Part shown: piece after piece, positions 53,664-63,827 of the stretch | Layout of the letters: each line of letters starts with the position of its first letter | Numbering within the stretch: position 1 is the first letter of the stretch | Source: Bacteroidales bacterium | Lineage (GTDB): Bacteria; Bacteroidota; Bacteroidia; Bacteroidales; F082 | Length of the DNA stretch: 64,000 nucleotides | Direction of reading: 5' to 3' | Assembly (NCBI GenBank): GCA_015493525.1 | Contig: WGCY01000044.1 | Location: 50,982-114,981 of the forward strand | Made by a program: the position numbers and the translations under genes | The notes under the pieces: generated by a model | The model's database searches: none | Told to the model about the DNA's origin: nothing | What the model saw: the letters and a program-made list of their open reading frames with translations, nothing else

Positions 53664-54220
53664 TGGAATATCAACCTAGATTAAGAAAACAATATTTCGA
53701 GGAAATTGTTCCCGCATTGACCAAAAAATTTGGTTACAAATCAAAAATGCAGGTTCCCAAGTTGAATAAAATCGCTATTAATCAGGGAATTGGTGCTGCC
53801 CTTGCTGATAAAAAGCTTATTGATGCCGGAATAGCTGAAATGACTTCCATCACAGGACAAAAAGCGGTTCCCACCATCTCAAAACGCGATGTTTCCAACT
53901 TCAAATTGAGAAAAGGAAACGCTATTGGTGTACGGGTTACCCTCCGCGGCGACAAAATGTACGAATTCCTCGATAAGCTTGTTTCTGTTGCTTTGCCCCG
54001 TGTGCGCGACTTTAAGGGAATAAACGACAAGGGCTTTGACGGTCATGGAAACTATACGTTTGGTGTTCCCGAACAAATTATTTTTCCTGAGATTGATATT
54101 GACAAGGTGATGCGAATCAATGGTATGGACATAACTTTCGTTACAAGTTCCAATACTGATGAAGAAGCTTTTGCTTTGTTGAAAGAGTTTGGATTACCTT
54201 TTAAAAATCAAAAAAAATAA
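53663..54220 (+). CDS. rplE: 50S ribosomal protein L5
   Basis: The 185-residue protein binds 5S rRNA and contacts the P-site tRNA. Marks: [75 protein letters not shown] and [20 protein letters not shown]. Overlaps rplX by one base. Confidence 0.99.
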   Translation: MEYQPRLRKQYFEEIVPALTKKFGYKSKMQVPKLNKIAINQGIGAALADKKLIDAGIAEMTSITGQKAVPTISKRDVSNFKLRKGNAIGVRVTLRGDKMYEFLDKLVSVALPRVRDFKGINDKGFDGHGNYTFGVPEQIIFPEIDIDKVMRINGMDITFVTSSNTDEEAFALLKEFGLPFKNQKK

Positions 54221-54226
54221 ACAAAC

Positions 54227-54496
54227 ATGGCAAAAGAGTCGATGAAAGCGCGTGAGCGTAAAAGACAAAAAATGGTTGCAAAGTATGCCGATAAAAGGGC
54301 TGCTTTAAAAGCTGAAGGAGATTTTGTAGGTTTACAGAAACTGCCAAAAAATGCCTCTCCTGTCCGTTTACACAATCGTTGCCACCTTTCGGGAAGGCCC
54401 AAAGGTTATATGAGACAGTTTGGAATTTCACGTATTGAATTCAGGGAAATGGCCCTTAATGGCCTTATCCCCGGAATTAAAAAAGCCAGTTGGTAG
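54227..54496 (+). CDS. rpsN: 30S ribosomal protein S14, zinc-free form
   Basis: The 89-residue protein is the long C-minus form: [20 protein letters not shown] at the start, [19 protein letters not shown], and [24 protein letters not shown] at the end (read in parts). It lacks the CxxC...CxxC zinc ribbon of the short form, so this ribosome does not need zinc here. The neighbouring rpmJ also lacks its zinc cysteines. Confidence 0.98.
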   Translation: MAKESMKARERKRQKMVAKYADKRAALKAEGDFVGLQKLPKNASPVRLHNRCHLSGRPKGYMRQFGISRIEFREMALNGLIPGIKKASW

Positions 54497-54514
54497 TTAA
54501 AAAAATATTGAAAG

Positions 54515-54913
54515 ATGAATACCGATCCGATAGCAGACTATTTGACAAGAATCAGGAACGCCGTAGCAGCAAACCACCGTATGGTGGAGATACCTGCTTC
54601 TAACCTGAAGAAAAATATTACAAAAATCCTTTACGAAAAAGGTTATATTTTAAACTATAAATTTGATGATTCCGGGAAATTCGAGACCATTAAAATTGCC
54701 TTGAAATACCATCCCGTTTCAAAAGCATCAGCCATTAACACTATTCAGCGTGCTTCTACCCCCGGTTTGAGGAAATATGTCGGGGCCAAAGATTTGCCCC
54801 GCGTTATGAATGGATTGGGAATCGCCGTTATGTCCACTTCGGCAGGCGTGATTACTGACAAAGAAGCCCGTAAACTGAATGTCGGTGGCGAAGTAATTTG
54901 TTACGTTAGTTAA
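54515..54913 (+). CDS. rpsH: 30S ribosomal protein S8
   Basis: The 132-residue primary 16S rRNA-binding protein also represses the spc operon in E. coli by binding near rplE. Marks: [72 protein letters not shown] (read in parts). Normal length. Confidence 0.99.
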   Translation: MNTDPIADYLTRIRNAVAANHRMVEIPASNLKKNITKILYEKGYILNYKFDDSGKFETIKIALKYHPVSKASAINTIQRASTPGLRKYVGAKDLPRVMNGLGIAVMSTSAGVITDKEARKLNVGGEVICYVS

Positions 54914-54929
54914 TACAGGAGATAGAACA

Positions 54930-55487
54930 ATGTCAAGAATAGGAAAATTACCGATAGCTCTTCCGCAGGGTGTTGAATTAAAAGTCAGCGACAATAATGT
55001 TGTTACCGTTAAAGGGAAACTGGGCGAACTGACACAGGCAGTTGATCCTGCTATTAGCGTTAAAGTGGTTGATGGAAATGTTCAGCTTTCAAGAGCCAGC
55101 GAAAGTAAAGATCATAAATCTAAACATGGCCTTTACCGTTCTTTGTTAAACAACATGGTTGCCGGTGTGAGCCAGGGGTTTACAACCGTTCAGGAACTGG
55201 TAGGCGTGGGGTATAAAGCCGAAGCCAAAGGCCAGTTATTGGAACTTTCATTGGGGTATTCACACCATATTTACCTTCAGATTCCCGATGAAGTGAAAGT
55301 TGAAACAGTTACCGAAAGAGGTAAGAACCCGTTGATTAAACTTTCTTCTGTGGACAAACAGCTGTTGGGACAGGTTGCAGCCAAGATTCGTTCCCTGCGC
55401 AAACCCGAACCTTACAAAGGGAAAGGTGTTAAATTCCAGGGTGAAGAACTCAGACGGAAAGCCGGTAAATCAGCCGAGAAAAAATAA
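54930..55487 (+). CDS. rplF: 50S ribosomal protein L6
   Basis: The 185-residue protein lies near the factor-binding site. Marks: MSRIGKLPIALPQGVELKVS, LYRSLLNNMVAGVSQGF, LVGVGYKAEAKGQLLELSLGYSH and EPYKGKGVKFQGEELRRKAGK. Normal length. Confidence 0.99.
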   Translation: MSRIGKLPIALPQGVELKVSDNNVVTVKGKLGELTQAVDPAISVKVVDGNVQLSRASESKDHKSKHGLYRSLLNNMVAGVSQGFTTVQELVGVGYKAEAKGQLLELSLGYSHHIYLQIPDEVKVETVTERGKNPLIKLSSVDKQLLGQVAAKIRSLRKPEPYKGKGVKFQGEELRRKAGKSAEKK

Positions 55488-55526
55488 TTGCATTCGCATT
55501 CATAAACTGAAAAAACCATTAAAGAG

Positions 55527-55889
55527 ATGGGTATTAAAAATAAAAAAGTATTTCGCAGAAACCGAATTAAAATGCGGGTCAGAAAGGTTGTCAAAGGTAC
55601 TGCCGATCGTCCTCGTATGACCGTTTTCAGAAGCAACAAACAGATTTATGTTCAGTTGATTGATGACCTGGCACAGCAAACCCTGGCTTCAGCTTCTTCT
55701 TCCGATAAAAGCTTGGGAGAAGAAAAAATGAACAAAATCGATCAGGCTAAGCAGGTTGGGAAACTTATGGCCGAACGTGCCAAAGCTGCCGGCATTACTA
55801 CTGTTGTATTCGACAGAAACGGATATTTGTATCATGGTAGGGTAAAATCACTTGCTGACGCTGCCAGAGAAGGAGGACTTAAATTTTAA
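55527..55889 (+). CDS. rplR: 50S ribosomal protein L18
   Basis: The 120-residue 5S rRNA-binding protein shows [37 protein letters not shown] and the C-terminal [27 protein letters not shown] (read in parts). Order L6-L18-S5 is standard. Confidence 0.99.
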   Translation: MGIKNKKVFRRNRIKMRVRKVVKGTADRPRMTVFRSNKQIYVQLIDDLAQQTLASASSSDKSLGEEKMNKIDQAKQVGKLMAERAKAAGITTVVFDRNGYLYHGRVKSLADAAREGGLKF

Positions 55890-55895
55890 GAAATT

Positions 55896-56414
55896 ATGTC
55901 AAACGCAAACGTAAAAAAGATTAAATCCAGCGATATCGAATTTAAAGACCGGCTGGTGAGTATCCAAAGAGTTACTAAAGTTACCAAAGGGGGAAGAACT
56001 TTCAGCTTCTCTGCCATTGTTGTCGTTGGAAACGAAAATGGTGTTGTCGGCTACGGCCTTGGTAAGGCAAAAGAGGTTACGGCTGCCATTGCCAAAGGTA
56101 TCGATGATGCCAAAAAGCATTTGGTAAAAGTACCTGTCTTGAAAGGCACCATTCCGCACGAACAAACCGGTAAGTACAGCGGTGCCCGTGTTTACATTCA
56201 ACCGGCATCTCCCGGTACCGGTGTTATCGCCGGTGGTGCTATGCGTGCCGTTCTTGAGAGTGTGGGTGTCAAAAATGTGTTGGCCAAATCAAAAGGTTCT
56301 TCCAACCCACATTCGGTGGTAAAAGCTACAATTGATGCCTTGTCGCAGTTGCGCGATCCTTTGACCGTGGCACAGGCACGTGGCGTTGAATTAGATACTG
56401 TTTTTAACGGATAG
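55896..56414 (+). CDS. rpsE: 30S ribosomal protein S5
   Basis: The 172-residue protein contributes to decoding fidelity and mRNA entry. Marks: [72 protein letters not shown] and [19 protein letters not shown] (read in parts). 6 bp after rplR. Confidence 0.99.
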   Translation: MSNANVKKIKSSDIEFKDRLVSIQRVTKVTKGGRTFSFSAIVVVGNENGVVGYGLGKAKEVTAAIAKGIDDAKKHLVKVPVLKGTIPHEQTGKYSGARVYIQPASPGTGVIAGGAMRAVLESVGVKNVLAKSKGSSNPHSVVKATIDALSQLRDPLTVAQARGVELDTVFNG

Positions 56415-56426
56415 GAGCAAAGAGAG

Positions 56427-56606
56427 ATGACAAAGTTGAGAATCACACAGGTTAGAAGTGCTATTAACAGGCCTTCCCGACAGAAAAAAACACTCGTTGC
56501 CCTCGGGATAACGAAAGTAAATCGTCCCAGAGAGATAGAATCCTCCCCGCAGGTTTTGGGAATGATTGAAAAGGTAAAACATTTATTGAAAGTTGAAGAA
56601 ATTTAA
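56427..56606 (+). CDS. rpmD: 50S ribosomal protein L30
   Basis: This short gene encodes 59 residues beginning MTKLRITQVRSAINRPSRQK and containing TLVALGITKVNRPREIE and a final GMIEKVKHLLKVEEI. This is the L30 fold and motif set, and the position between rpsE and rplO is invariant for rpmD. It is 12 bp after rpsE and 14 bp before rplO. Confidence 0.97.
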   Translation: MTKLRITQVRSAINRPSRQKKTLVALGITKVNRPREIESSPQVLGMIEKVKHLLKVEEI

Positions 56607-56620
56607 AATAAAGGAAAAAG

Positions 56621-57067
56621 ATGGATTTAAGTAATCTTAAACCGGCTAAAGGTTCCGTAAAGAACAAAAAAAGAATTGGCAGGGGCCAGGGATCCGGCCG
56701 TGGTGGTACTTCTACCCGTGGCCATAAAGGTGCCCAGTCAAGATCCGGTTATAAAAGAAAAAGTGGTTTTGAAGGGGGCCAGATGCCTTTGTTCAGACGT
56801 GTTCCGAAATTTGGCTTTAAAAATATAAACCGTAAAGAGTACCAGGGCATTAACCTTGACACACTTCAGCAACTTGTTGATGCTAAAAATATTACTGTTG
56901 TTGACCAGTCTGTTTTAATTGAAAATGGCCTGGTGTCAAAAAACGATTTAATTAAAATTTTGGGTCGCGGCGAACTGAAAGCCAAACTTGAAGTTTCGGC
57001 GCATGCTTTTACCAAAACAGCAAAAGCTGCCATCGAAGCCCAGGGAGGTCAGGCCAATCTAATTTAA
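56621..57067 (+). CDS. rplO: 50S ribosomal protein L15
   Basis: The 148-residue late-assembly protein has the Gly/Arg-rich N-terminus MDLSNLKPAKGSVKNKKRIG, then GQGSGRGGTSTRGHKGAQSR and GFEGGQMPLFRRVPKFGFKN, and a globular C-terminus. Normal length; secY follows after 6 bp. Confidence 0.98.
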   Translation: MDLSNLKPAKGSVKNKKRIGRGQGSGRGGTSTRGHKGAQSRSGYKRKSGFEGGQMPLFRRVPKFGFKNINRKEYQGINLDTLQQLVDAKNITVVDQSVLIENGLVSKNDLIKILGRGELKAKLEVSAHAFTKTAKAAIEAQGGQANLI

Positions 57068-57073
57068 TATCGG

Positions 57074-58435
57074 ATGAAAAAATTTATCGAGACCATAAGA
57101 AATATTTATAAGATTGAGGAGCTGCGTAAACGTATCCTTTATACATTGGGTATTATCCTGATCTACCGCCTCGGTTCGTACGTTGTACTTCCCGGGGTCG
57201 ATCCGAATATGCTTACAAATCTTCAAAATCAGGGTAGTAAAGGACTCATGGGCCTGCTGAATATGTTTTCCGGTGGCGCATTTTCCCATGCTTCTATTTT
57301 TGCATTGGGGATTATGCCTTACATCTCTGCTTCTATTGTCATCCAGCTTCTTGGTATGGCAATTCCTTACTTCCAGCGTTTGCAGCGTGAAGGGGAAAGC
57401 GGGACAAGGAAAATCAACCAGATTACACGTTACCTGACAGTGGCTATTGTTGCTTTTCAGGCTCCTGCATATATCGCCAACCTGGTCTCTCAGGTACCGG
57501 CCAATGCCATTACCCCTTTTAGTATGGCGGTTACAAGGCCTCCTGTTTACTTCTGGGTTTCCTCTACCATTATTCTTATTTCGGGAACCCTGTTTGTGAT
57601 GTGGCTCGGTGAAAAAATTACGGATAAAGGGGTCGGTAATGGTATCTCCCTCATCATTATGATTGGGATTATTGCCCGCCTGCCCGGTGCCCTGTTTCAG
57701 GAATTTGTATCCCGTATCGTTGAGACAAACGGCGGAATGGTCTATTTCCTGTTGGAGCTGCTCATGTTGGTACTTGTTATCCTGTTTACCATACTGCTGG
57801 TGCAGGGGACACGAAAAGTACCGGTTCAATATGCAAAACGAATTGTTGGAAATAAACAATATGGCGGTGTGCGTCAGTACCTGCCCCTGAAAGTGAATGC
57901 TGCCGGCGTAATGCCCATCATTTTTGCCCAGGCTATCATGTTCCTGCCCCTTACTTTGGTGGGCTTTGCCAAAAGCGATACACTGAGTGGCTTTGCTGCT
58001 GCTTTCACTGACTTTAACGGTATGTGGTATAACATTACATTTTTTGTGATGATTATCCTATTTACCTATTTTTATACGGCAATTACCATTAATCCTAACC
58101 AAATGGCGGAGGACCTCAAGAAAAACGGTGGCTTTATTCCCGGTGTTAAACCCGGACGTAAAACGGCTGACTATCTTGATAACATTTTGTCAAGGATTAC
58201 ACTCCCGGGATCTATTTTCCTGGGCTTGATTGCCATTTTGCCACTGTTTGCACGGTTGATTGGTGTTAATAGCGGATTTGCTGCCTTTTATGGAGGTACC
58301 TCTCTTTTGATTCTTGTGGGCGTTGTTTTAGATACCTTACAGCAAATTGAGAGTTATTTGTTAATGCGTCATTACGATGGACTGACCAAATCCGGCAGGA
58401 TTAAAGGAAGGCCATCTGCATTTGGTGGTATGTAA
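57074..58435 (+). CDS. secY: preprotein translocase subunit SecY
   Basis: The 453-residue inner-membrane channel protein has ten helices. Marks: ILYTLGIILIYRLGSYVVLPGVDPN, GIMPYISASIVIQLL, QRLQREGESGTRKINQITRY, GIGNGISL-type GVGNGISLII, and NPNQMAEDLKKNGGFIPGVKPG in the cytoplasmic loop that contacts SecA and the ribosome. Standard place in the spc operon. Confidence 0.99.
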   Translation: MKKFIETIRNIYKIEELRKRILYTLGIILIYRLGSYVVLPGVDPNMLTNLQNQGSKGLMGLLNMFSGGAFSHASIFALGIMPYISASIVIQLLGMAIPYFQRLQREGESGTRKINQITRYLTVAIVAFQAPAYIANLVSQVPANAITPFSMAVTRPPVYFWVSSTIILISGTLFVMWLGEKITDKGVGNGISLIIMIGIIARLPGALFQEFVSRIVETNGGMVYFLLELLMLVLVILFTILLVQGTRKVPVQYAKRIVGNKQYGGVRQYLPLKVNAAGVMPIIFAQAIMFLPLTLVGFAKSDTLSGFAAAFTDFNGMWYNITFFVMIILFTYFYTAITINPNQMAEDLKKNGGFIPGVKPGRKTADYLDNILSRITLPGSIFLGLIAILPLFARLIGVNSGFAAFYGGTSLLILVGVVLDTLQQIESYLLMRHYDGLTKSGRIKGRPSAFGGM

Positions 58436-58445
58436 CTTTTTTCGG

Positions 58446-59222
58446 ATGATTCAGATTAAGACAGACGAAGAAATAGAAATTCAAAGACACAGTTCTTTAC
58501 TTGTTGGAAAAACACTTGCCGAAGTAGCAAAAATTATCCGGCCGGGAGTGAAGACCATAACCCTCGACAGGATTGCGGAAGAGTTTATCAGGGATAATGG
58601 TGCCGTACCCGGTTTTAAGGGATATGGCGGATTTCCTGCCACACTTTGTATCTCTGTGAACGATGCAGTGGTACATGGCATTCCCGATGAAACCGAGCTG
58701 AAAGAGGGCGATATTGTTTCTGTGGATTGTGGGACAATATGGGGCGGCTTTTATGGCGATTCTGCTTTTACATTTCCTGTAGGCGATGTGGAGGAAGAAG
58801 TGCTGCTGCTCCTTGAACGTACCAAACAATCCCTATATCTTGGGATTGAACAGGCAGTTGCAGGGAAAAGAGTGGGCGATATCGGCCATGCCGTTCAATC
58901 TTATGTGGAAGGCTTTGGCTATTCGGTGGTGAGAGATTTGGTAGGCCATGGCGTTGGGAAAAATTTACACGAAGAACCTGAAGTGCCCAACTATGGCAGA
59001 CGTGGAACCGGCCCGAAACTTAAAGAGGGCATGTGTATTGCCATTGAGCCAATGATCAACCTGGGTGTAAAAAATGTTTTTCAGGAAGCTGATGGCTGGA
59101 CTATCCGCACGGCTGATGGAAAACCTTCTGCCCACTTTGAGCATGATGTGGCCATCAGGCACGGTAAAGCGGATATTTTATCAAGTTTTGAAGAGATTGA
59201 AAAAGTTTTAAATAAAAATTAG
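58446..59222 (+). CDS. map: methionine aminopeptidase type I
   Basis: The 258-residue metalloenzyme removes the initiator Met from new proteins. Metal and substrate residues are visible in GGFPATLCISVNDAVVHGIP, GDIVSVDCGTIWGGFYGDSAFTF, LVGHGVGKNLHEEPEVPNYG, MCIAIEPMI and HFEHDVAI. The frame extends back to 58422 inside secY; ATG 58446 is chosen because MIQIKTDEEIE matches the usual start and gives a 10-bp gap. Confidence 0.97.
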   Translation: MIQIKTDEEIEIQRHSSLLVGKTLAEVAKIIRPGVKTITLDRIAEEFIRDNGAVPGFKGYGGFPATLCISVNDAVVHGIPDETELKEGDIVSVDCGTIWGGFYGDSAFTFPVGDVEEEVLLLLERTKQSLYLGIEQAVAGKRVGDIGHAVQSYVEGFGYSVVRDLVGHGVGKNLHEEPEVPNYGRRGTGPKLKEGMCIAIEPMINLGVKNVFQEADGWTIRTADGKPSAHFEHDVAIRHGKADILSSFEEIEKVLNKN

Positions 59223-59228
59223 TCATTT

Positions 59229-59447
59229 ATGGCAAAACAACAGTCGATAGAACAAGATGGCACGGTAATTGAAAGCCTGGGCAACGCTATGTTTCGCGTA
59301 GAGTTGGAAAGCGGGCACAAAATTATCGCACATATTTCCGGCAAAATGCGGATGCATTATATTAAAATATTGCCGGGCGACAGGGTAAAACTTGAAATGT
59401 CTCCCTACGACTTAACAAAAGGAAGAATAACATTCAGATATAAATAA
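59229..59447 (+). CDS. infA: translation initiation factor IF-1
   Basis: The 72-residue S1/OB-fold factor binds the 30S A site during initiation. Marks: [40 protein letters not shown], and [24 protein letters not shown] (read in parts). 6 bp after map. Confidence 0.99.
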   Translation: MAKQQSIEQDGTVIESLGNAMFRVELESGHKIIAHISGKMRMHYIKILPGDRVKLEMSPYDLTKGRITFRYK

Positions 59448-59454
59448 TTGCATT

Positions 59455-59571
59455 ATGAAAATACGCGCATCAATTAAAAAAAGAAGCCCCGAAGACAAAT
59501 TAGTCCGTCGTAAAGGGAAACTGTACATTATTAATAAGAAGAATCCGAAGTATAAACAAAGACAGGGTTAA
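59455..59571 (+). CDS. rpmJ: 50S ribosomal protein L36, zinc-free form
   Basis: A 38-residue gene: [20 protein letters not shown], then [18 protein letters not shown]. The frame, basic composition and final KQRQG identify L36. The zinc ligands of the classical form (CxxC...C...H) are replaced: positions after MKxRASxKK read RSPED, and the later Cys and His are Asn and Tyr. It is therefore the C-minus paralogue that functions without zinc. 7 bp after infA. Confidence 0.96.
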   Translation: MKIRASIKKRSPEDKLVRRKGKLYIINKKNPKYKQRQG

Positions 59572-59601
59572 TCCTTTTTATAACAATTAATAACAAGAAT
59601 T

Positions 59602-59979
59602 ATGGCAAGAATTGCTGGAGTTGATATTCCCCAAAATAAAAGAGGTGAAATAGGTTTGACCTACATTTATGGAATTGGAAGGAGCACTGCTCAAAAAATT
59701 TTAACAGAAGCCGGTATCGACTGGAACAAGAAAGTTCAGGACTGGGATGATGATGAACAAAACAGGGTCCGTACCATCATTGGTGATAATTTTAAGGTGG
59801 AAGGCGAACTGCGTTCTGAGACCCAAATGAACATCAAACGGCTGATGGATATCGGAACTTATCGGGGCATACGCCATCGTATCGGGCTTCCTTTGCGTGG
59901 ACAGAAGACTAAAAATAACGCACGCACACGTAAAGGCCGTAAGAAAACCGTTGCCAATAAGAAAAAAGCCGTTAAATAA
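59602..59979 (+). CDS. rpsM: 30S ribosomal protein S13
   Basis: The 125-residue protein of the 30S head contacts tRNA and L5. Marks: [73 protein letters not shown] (read in parts). Normal length. Confidence 0.99.
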   Translation: MARIAGVDIPQNKRGEIGLTYIYGIGRSTAQKILTEAGIDWNKKVQDWDDDEQNRVRTIIGDNFKVEGELRSETQMNIKRLMDIGTYRGIRHRIGLPLRGQKTKNNARTRKGRKKTVANKKKAVK

Positions 59980-60015
59980 TAATTAGGATTATACATTTTA
60001 CGAAATAGAACGAAA

Positions 60016-60405
60016 ATGGCAAAAAAGACCAGAAGTACAAAGAAAAGGGTAGTCAAAGTTGATCCTGTTGGCAGGGCTTATATCCAGGCTACTTTCAATA
60101 ACATCATTATCTCGTTGACAAACGATGCCGGCCAGGTTATCTCATGGTCATCATCCGGAAAAATGGGTTTCAGGGGTTCCAAAAAAAATACGCCTTATGC
60201 TGCCCAGATGTCTGCCGAGGATTGTGCAAAAGTAGCTTACGGATTAGGATTGCGTAAAGTTAAAGTTTATGTTAAAGGACCTGGTGCAGGCCGCGAATCA
60301 GCTATCCGTACCATCAACTCTTCAGGAATAATGGTTACCGAAATTGTTGATGTTACACCCATGCCACACAATGGCTGTCGTCCGCCTAAAAGAAGAAGAG
60401 TTTAA
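60016..60405 (+). CDS. rpsK: 30S ribosomal protein S11
   Basis: The 129-residue platform protein shows [61 protein letters not shown] and the C-terminal [18 protein letters not shown]. Normal length and position. Confidence 0.99.
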   Translation: MAKKTRSTKKRVVKVDPVGRAYIQATFNNIIISLTNDAGQVISWSSSGKMGFRGSKKNTPYAAQMSAEDCAKVAYGLGLRKVKVYVKGPGAGRESAIRTINSSGIMVTEIVDVTPMPHNGCRPPKRRRV

Positions 60406-60439
60406 CTAATTAGTTTCGAAACAGACAAATTAATAGATT

Positions 60440-61045
60440 ATGGCAAGATATATTGGCCCAAAATCAAAAATTGCACGTAAATTCAATGACCCCATCTTCG
60501 GTGCAGATAAATATCTCGAAAAAAAGAATTATGCACCGGGACAGCATGGCCAGACGAGAAGAAGGAAAAAACAATCCGAATACGGAATGCAGTTACAGGA
60601 AAAGCAAAAAGCCAAGTATACCTACGGTATCCTTGAAAAACAATTTAGTAACCTTTTCCAAAAAGCTTCCCGGAAAAAAGGCATTACAGGCGAAAACCTG
60701 CTGAAACTTTCTGAAGCCCGGTTGGACAATACGGTTTTCAGACTGGGAATTGCCCCCACACGTGCCGCTGCCCGTCAGCTTGTATCACACCGCCACATTA
60801 CTGTAAACGGTAAAGTGGTCAACATTCCTTCCTACTCCCTGAAAGCAGGGGAAGTTGTGAGTGTTCGTGAGAAATCTAAAAACCTGGAAGTGATTACCGA
60901 ATCGCTGGCTTCTAACCACAAATCATTTTCGTGGCTTGAATGGGACGATGCAAAAATGGAAGGTAAATTCCTGAATTATCCCGAACGCGATGAGATTCCC
61001 GAAAACATCAAGGAAAACCTCATTGTTGAGTTGTACTCAAAATAA
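60440..61045 (+). CDS. rpsD: 30S ribosomal protein S4
   Basis: The 201-residue primary 16S rRNA-binding protein begins [20 protein letters not shown] without zinc-binding Cys. It contains the S4 RNA-binding domain ([38 protein letters not shown]). In E. coli S4 represses the alpha operon; no control site was identified here. Normal length. Confidence 0.99.
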   Translation: MARYIGPKSKIARKFNDPIFGADKYLEKKNYAPGQHGQTRRRKKQSEYGMQLQEKQKAKYTYGILEKQFSNLFQKASRKKGITGENLLKLSEARLDNTVFRLGIAPTRAAARQLVSHRHITVNGKVVNIPSYSLKAGEVVSVREKSKNLEVITESLASNHKSFSWLEWDDAKMEGKFLNYPERDEIPENIKENLIVELYSK

Positions 61046-61083
61046 TATTTTACTTCAGTATTTATAAAAGTTAAACTGATACT

Positions 61084-62076
61084 ATGGCGATATTAGCATT
61101 TCAAAAGCCTGACAAGGTTATAATGAATGAAACTGATGGCTTCAGAGGCGTATTTGAATTTCGCCCGCTGGAACCCGGTTTCGGAATTACTATCGGCAAT
61201 GCCCTGCGGAGAATACTGCTTTCCTCGCTCGAAGGTTTTGCCATTACCAATATTAAAATTGCCGGCGTTGTGCACGAATTCTCTTCCATCGACGGAGTTA
61301 TCGAGGATGTTACCCAGATTATTTTAAATCTGAAAAAAGTGCGCTTCAAACAGCAGATTCCTGATGAAAATACCGAGAAGGTAAATATCGTTATTGGTGA
61401 TCAGAAAGTCTTTAAAGCCGGAGATATTAATAAGTTCCTGTCTGTTTTTCAGGTGCTCAATACCGAAGAAGTTATCTGTAACCTGGATCCCTCTGTAAAA
61501 CTGAGTATGGAAATTACCATCGGTAAGGGGAGGGGATATGTCCCTGCCGAGGAAAACAAAGATCCCGAAGCTACGCTTGGTACTATTGCGATTGACTCAA
61601 TACACACGCCCATTAAAAACGTGAAATACAGTATTGAAAATTACCGCGTTGAGCAAAAAACAGACTATGAGAAACTGGTTCTCGAAATTATTACCGATGG
61701 TTCTATTCATCCCAAAGATGCTTTGAAAGAATCGGCAAAAATTTTGATTCAGCACTTTATGCTTTTTTCCGACGAAAAAATTTCCATTGATTCTGAGACG
61801 AAAACAGTTTCCGAAGAATTTGACGAAGGGACATTGCATATCCGGCAGTTGCTTAAAACCAAACTTGTGGATATGGATCTTTCTGTCAGGGCCCTCAACT
61901 GCCTCAAGGCTGCGGATGTGGATACCCTCGGAGATTTGGTTTCTTACAATAAAAGTGACTTGCTGAAATTCAGGAACTTTGGAAAGAAATCTTTGACTGA
62001 ACTTGAACAACTTGTTGATTCAAAGAATCTTGAGTTTGGGATGAACATTGCAAAATTTAAATTAGATAAGGATTAA
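61084..62076 (+). CDS. rpoA: RNA polymerase alpha subunit
   Basis: The 330-residue subunit dimerises to nucleate RNA polymerase. The N-terminal domain shows [37 protein letters not shown] (read in parts) and YVPAEENKD; the C-terminal domain after residue 245 has [30 protein letters not shown] and [16 protein letters not shown], the DNA/activator-binding aCTD. Normal length. Confidence 0.99.
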   Translation: MAILAFQKPDKVIMNETDGFRGVFEFRPLEPGFGITIGNALRRILLSSLEGFAITNIKIAGVVHEFSSIDGVIEDVTQIILNLKKVRFKQQIPDENTEKVNIVIGDQKVFKAGDINKFLSVFQVLNTEEVICNLDPSVKLSMEITIGKGRGYVPAEENKDPEATLGTIAIDSIHTPIKNVKYSIENYRVEQKTDYEKLVLEIITDGSIHPKDALKESAKILIQHFMLFSDEKISIDSETKTVSEEFDEGTLHIRQLLKTKLVDMDLSVRALNCLKAADVDTLGDLVSYNKSDLLKFRNFGKKSLTELEQLVDSKNLEFGMNIAKFKLDKD

Positions 62077-62081
62077 GAACG

Positions 62082-62828
62082 ATGAGACACAGAAAGAGTT
62101 TTAATCATCTGGGAAGAACCAGTGCACACCGGAAAGCCATGCTTTCCAATATGGCCACTTCCCTGATATTGCATAAGAGAATTACTACCACTGTTGCTAA
62201 AGCTAAAGCACTTCGCAGCTATGTGGAACCACTTATTACCAGATCAAAAGACGATACTACCCATTCGCGTCGTGTTGCCTTCAGCTACCTGCAAAGTAAA
62301 GAAGCAGTAACTGAATTGTTTCGTGAGATTGCCAAGAAAGTAGGCGACCGTCCCGGAGGCTATACACGAATCCTTAAGTTGGGAAACCGCCTTGGCGATA
62401 ATGCCGACATGGCCATGATGGAACTTGTTGATTTTAACGAGACCATGCTTGCCGAGAAAGCCGGTGCCAAAGCAAAAACGACAAGACGTCGTCGTGGTGG
62501 TAAGAAAAAATCTACTGCTACAACGGCCAAAATTGAGGCTCCTGCTGCCAAAGAAACAGAAGTTGCTGCTGAGGGTGATACTAAAGCTGTAACCGGTGAA
62601 AAGGCAGTGGATGAGGTGAAGGTGAAGGAAGAAGCAAAAAAGGCTCCTGAGGCACAAGAGGTGAAAGATACCCCCAAGGCAGAAGTATCCAAGGATGCCC
62701 CTAAAAAAGCTGAAGCCAAAGAAGAAAAACCGGTTTCTGCTAAGAAAGCCGAAGCCAAACCTGTCAAGAAAAAAGCCGAAGCCAAAGAGAAAAAAAATGA
62801 GGATGAAAAGGAAGATACGAAGAAGTAA
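62082..62828 (+). CDS. rplQ: 50S ribosomal protein L17 with long Lys/Ala/Glu-rich extension
   Basis: Residues 1-120 are a complete L17 ([64 protein letters not shown]). Residues 121-248 are low-complexity, dominated by Lys, Ala and Glu with KKAEAK/EAK repeats ([38 protein letters not shown]). The total of 248 is about twice the usual core; extensions are common in Bacteroidota, but this one is long. It resembles flexible basic tails that bind rRNA; function unknown. Last gene of the superoperon. Confidence 0.97.
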   Translation: MRHRKSFNHLGRTSAHRKAMLSNMATSLILHKRITTTVAKAKALRSYVEPLITRSKDDTTHSRRVAFSYLQSKEAVTELFREIAKKVGDRPGGYTRILKLGNRLGDNADMAMMELVDFNETMLAEKAGAKAKTTRRRRGGKKKSTATTAKIEAPAAKETEVAAEGDTKAVTGEKAVDEVKVKEEAKKAPEAQEVKDTPKAEVSKDAPKKAEAKEEKPVSAKKAEAKPVKKKAEAKEKKNEDEKEDTKK

Positions 62829-62853
62829 GATAATGTTCCTTATTGAAAAAACG

Positions 62854-62883
62854 GGTGTTGGCATTGCTGACACCCTTTTTTTA
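62854..62883 (+). terminator. intrinsic terminator of the ribosomal superoperon
   Basis: Stem GGGTGT (62854-62859) with ACACCC (62871-62876), followed by seven T (62877-62883), 25 bp after the rplQ stop. Confidence 0.88.
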
Positions 62884-62971
62884 TGCCTTCCGGGCCATGA
62901 CCCTGCCGTCTCTATAAACCTAGGTTATAAAGGATTGTGATAACCGGCTTTTAGTTTCCCAGATTATTCTT

Positions 62972-62979
62972 TATCTTTG
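62972..62979 (+). promoter_or_regulatory. -7 promoter box for the DUF4136 lipoprotein gene
   Basis: TATCTTTG matches TAnnTTTG, 28 bp before ATG 63008. No clear -33. Confidence 0.5.
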
Positions 62980-63007
62980 TGCAAATTATTAACTAAAAAT
63001 AAGAAAA

Positions 63008-63625
63008 ATGAAGAAATTAACAGCTCTTTTATTTGGCGCACTGTTTTTTGCTGCCTTTTTATCAGGATGTTCTACGTTGAAAGTTACCTATGATTACGAT
63101 AAGAAGGTTGATTTCAATCAGTTCAAAACCTACCAGTTTTATGGATGGGCAAAGGGTTCGGAACAAAATATTAATTCTCTGGACAGGGAACGGGTTGAAG
63201 ATGCATTTGTCAAGGAGTTAAAAAAACGGGGATTAACCTATACGAAGGAGAATGGAGATCTTGTTATTTCGCTGTTCTTTGTTACCAAAGAAAAAACGGA
63301 AACTACTGCCAATACAACCGGCGTCGGTGCCTATGGCGGAGCTTATGGCGGTTATTATGGCGGATACTATGGCTATGGCCCGCATTGGGGCTGGGGACCG
63401 GGTTTTACCTATTCTACGACCACTTATACCCAACACGAATATAAAGAGGGTACACTGATTGTAAATGTGTTTGATGCCAAAGCAAAAAAACTCATTTGGG
63501 AAGGAATTGCTACCGGTGCTTTGAAGGAAAAACCGGAAGGGCGTGAAGATCGGATTAGAAATGCCGTTTCTAAAATTATGGAGAACTATCCGGTCAAACC
63601 GATAGCAGAAAGCAAGAAGAAATAA
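63008..63625 (+). CDS. DUF4136 family lipoprotein
   Basis: The 205-residue protein has a lipoprotein signal MKKLTALLFGALFFAAFLSG followed by Cys21, then the DUF4136 pattern TYDYDKKVDFNQFKTYQFYG and the closing LIVNVFDAKAKKLIWEGIATGALKEKPEGREDRIRNAVSKI (read in parts). Between lies a Gly/Tyr/Trp-rich insert (about residues 108-136, GAYGGAYGGYYGGYYGYGP). Envelope lipoprotein of unknown function. Single-gene unit with its own -7 box and terminator. Confidence 0.92.
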   Translation: MKKLTALLFGALFFAAFLSGCSTLKVTYDYDKKVDFNQFKTYQFYGWAKGSEQNINSLDRERVEDAFVKELKKRGLTYTKENGDLVISLFFVTKEKTETTANTTGVGAYGGAYGGYYGGYYGYGPHWGWGPGFTYSTTTYTQHEYKEGTLIVNVFDAKAKKLIWEGIATGALKEKPEGREDRIRNAVSKIMENYPVKPIAESKKK

Positions 63626-63647
63626 TAACCATCATTTATGATGGCTT

Positions 63648-63682
63648 AAATCCCCGAAGTTATTCGGGGATTTTTTTTTTTT
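63648..63682 (+). terminator. intrinsic terminator of the DUF4136 gene
   Basis: Stem AAATCCCCGAA with TTCGGGGATTT, 4-nt loop, and a run of 12 T. A separate small perfect hairpin CCATCAT-TT-ATGATGG (63629-63644) precedes it. Confidence 0.95.
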
Positions 63683-63827
63683 GATGCCGCCTGGATATTG
63701 CGACAATATATCCGGAAAAATCACTTTTCGAGGCGGATAACAAAGTTCTTTTTTGAAAAAATATTCATCCTATAAGGCCTATTATCAACGAACTAAGAAA
63801 TACTTTGAAAAAAGTTTGCATTTTTCC

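Noticed and set aside
62244..62873. Long Phe/Leu-rich and Ala/Ser-rich ORFs opposite rplQ
   Set aside because: Complement of the Lys/Ala/Glu tail codons; no start context or motif.
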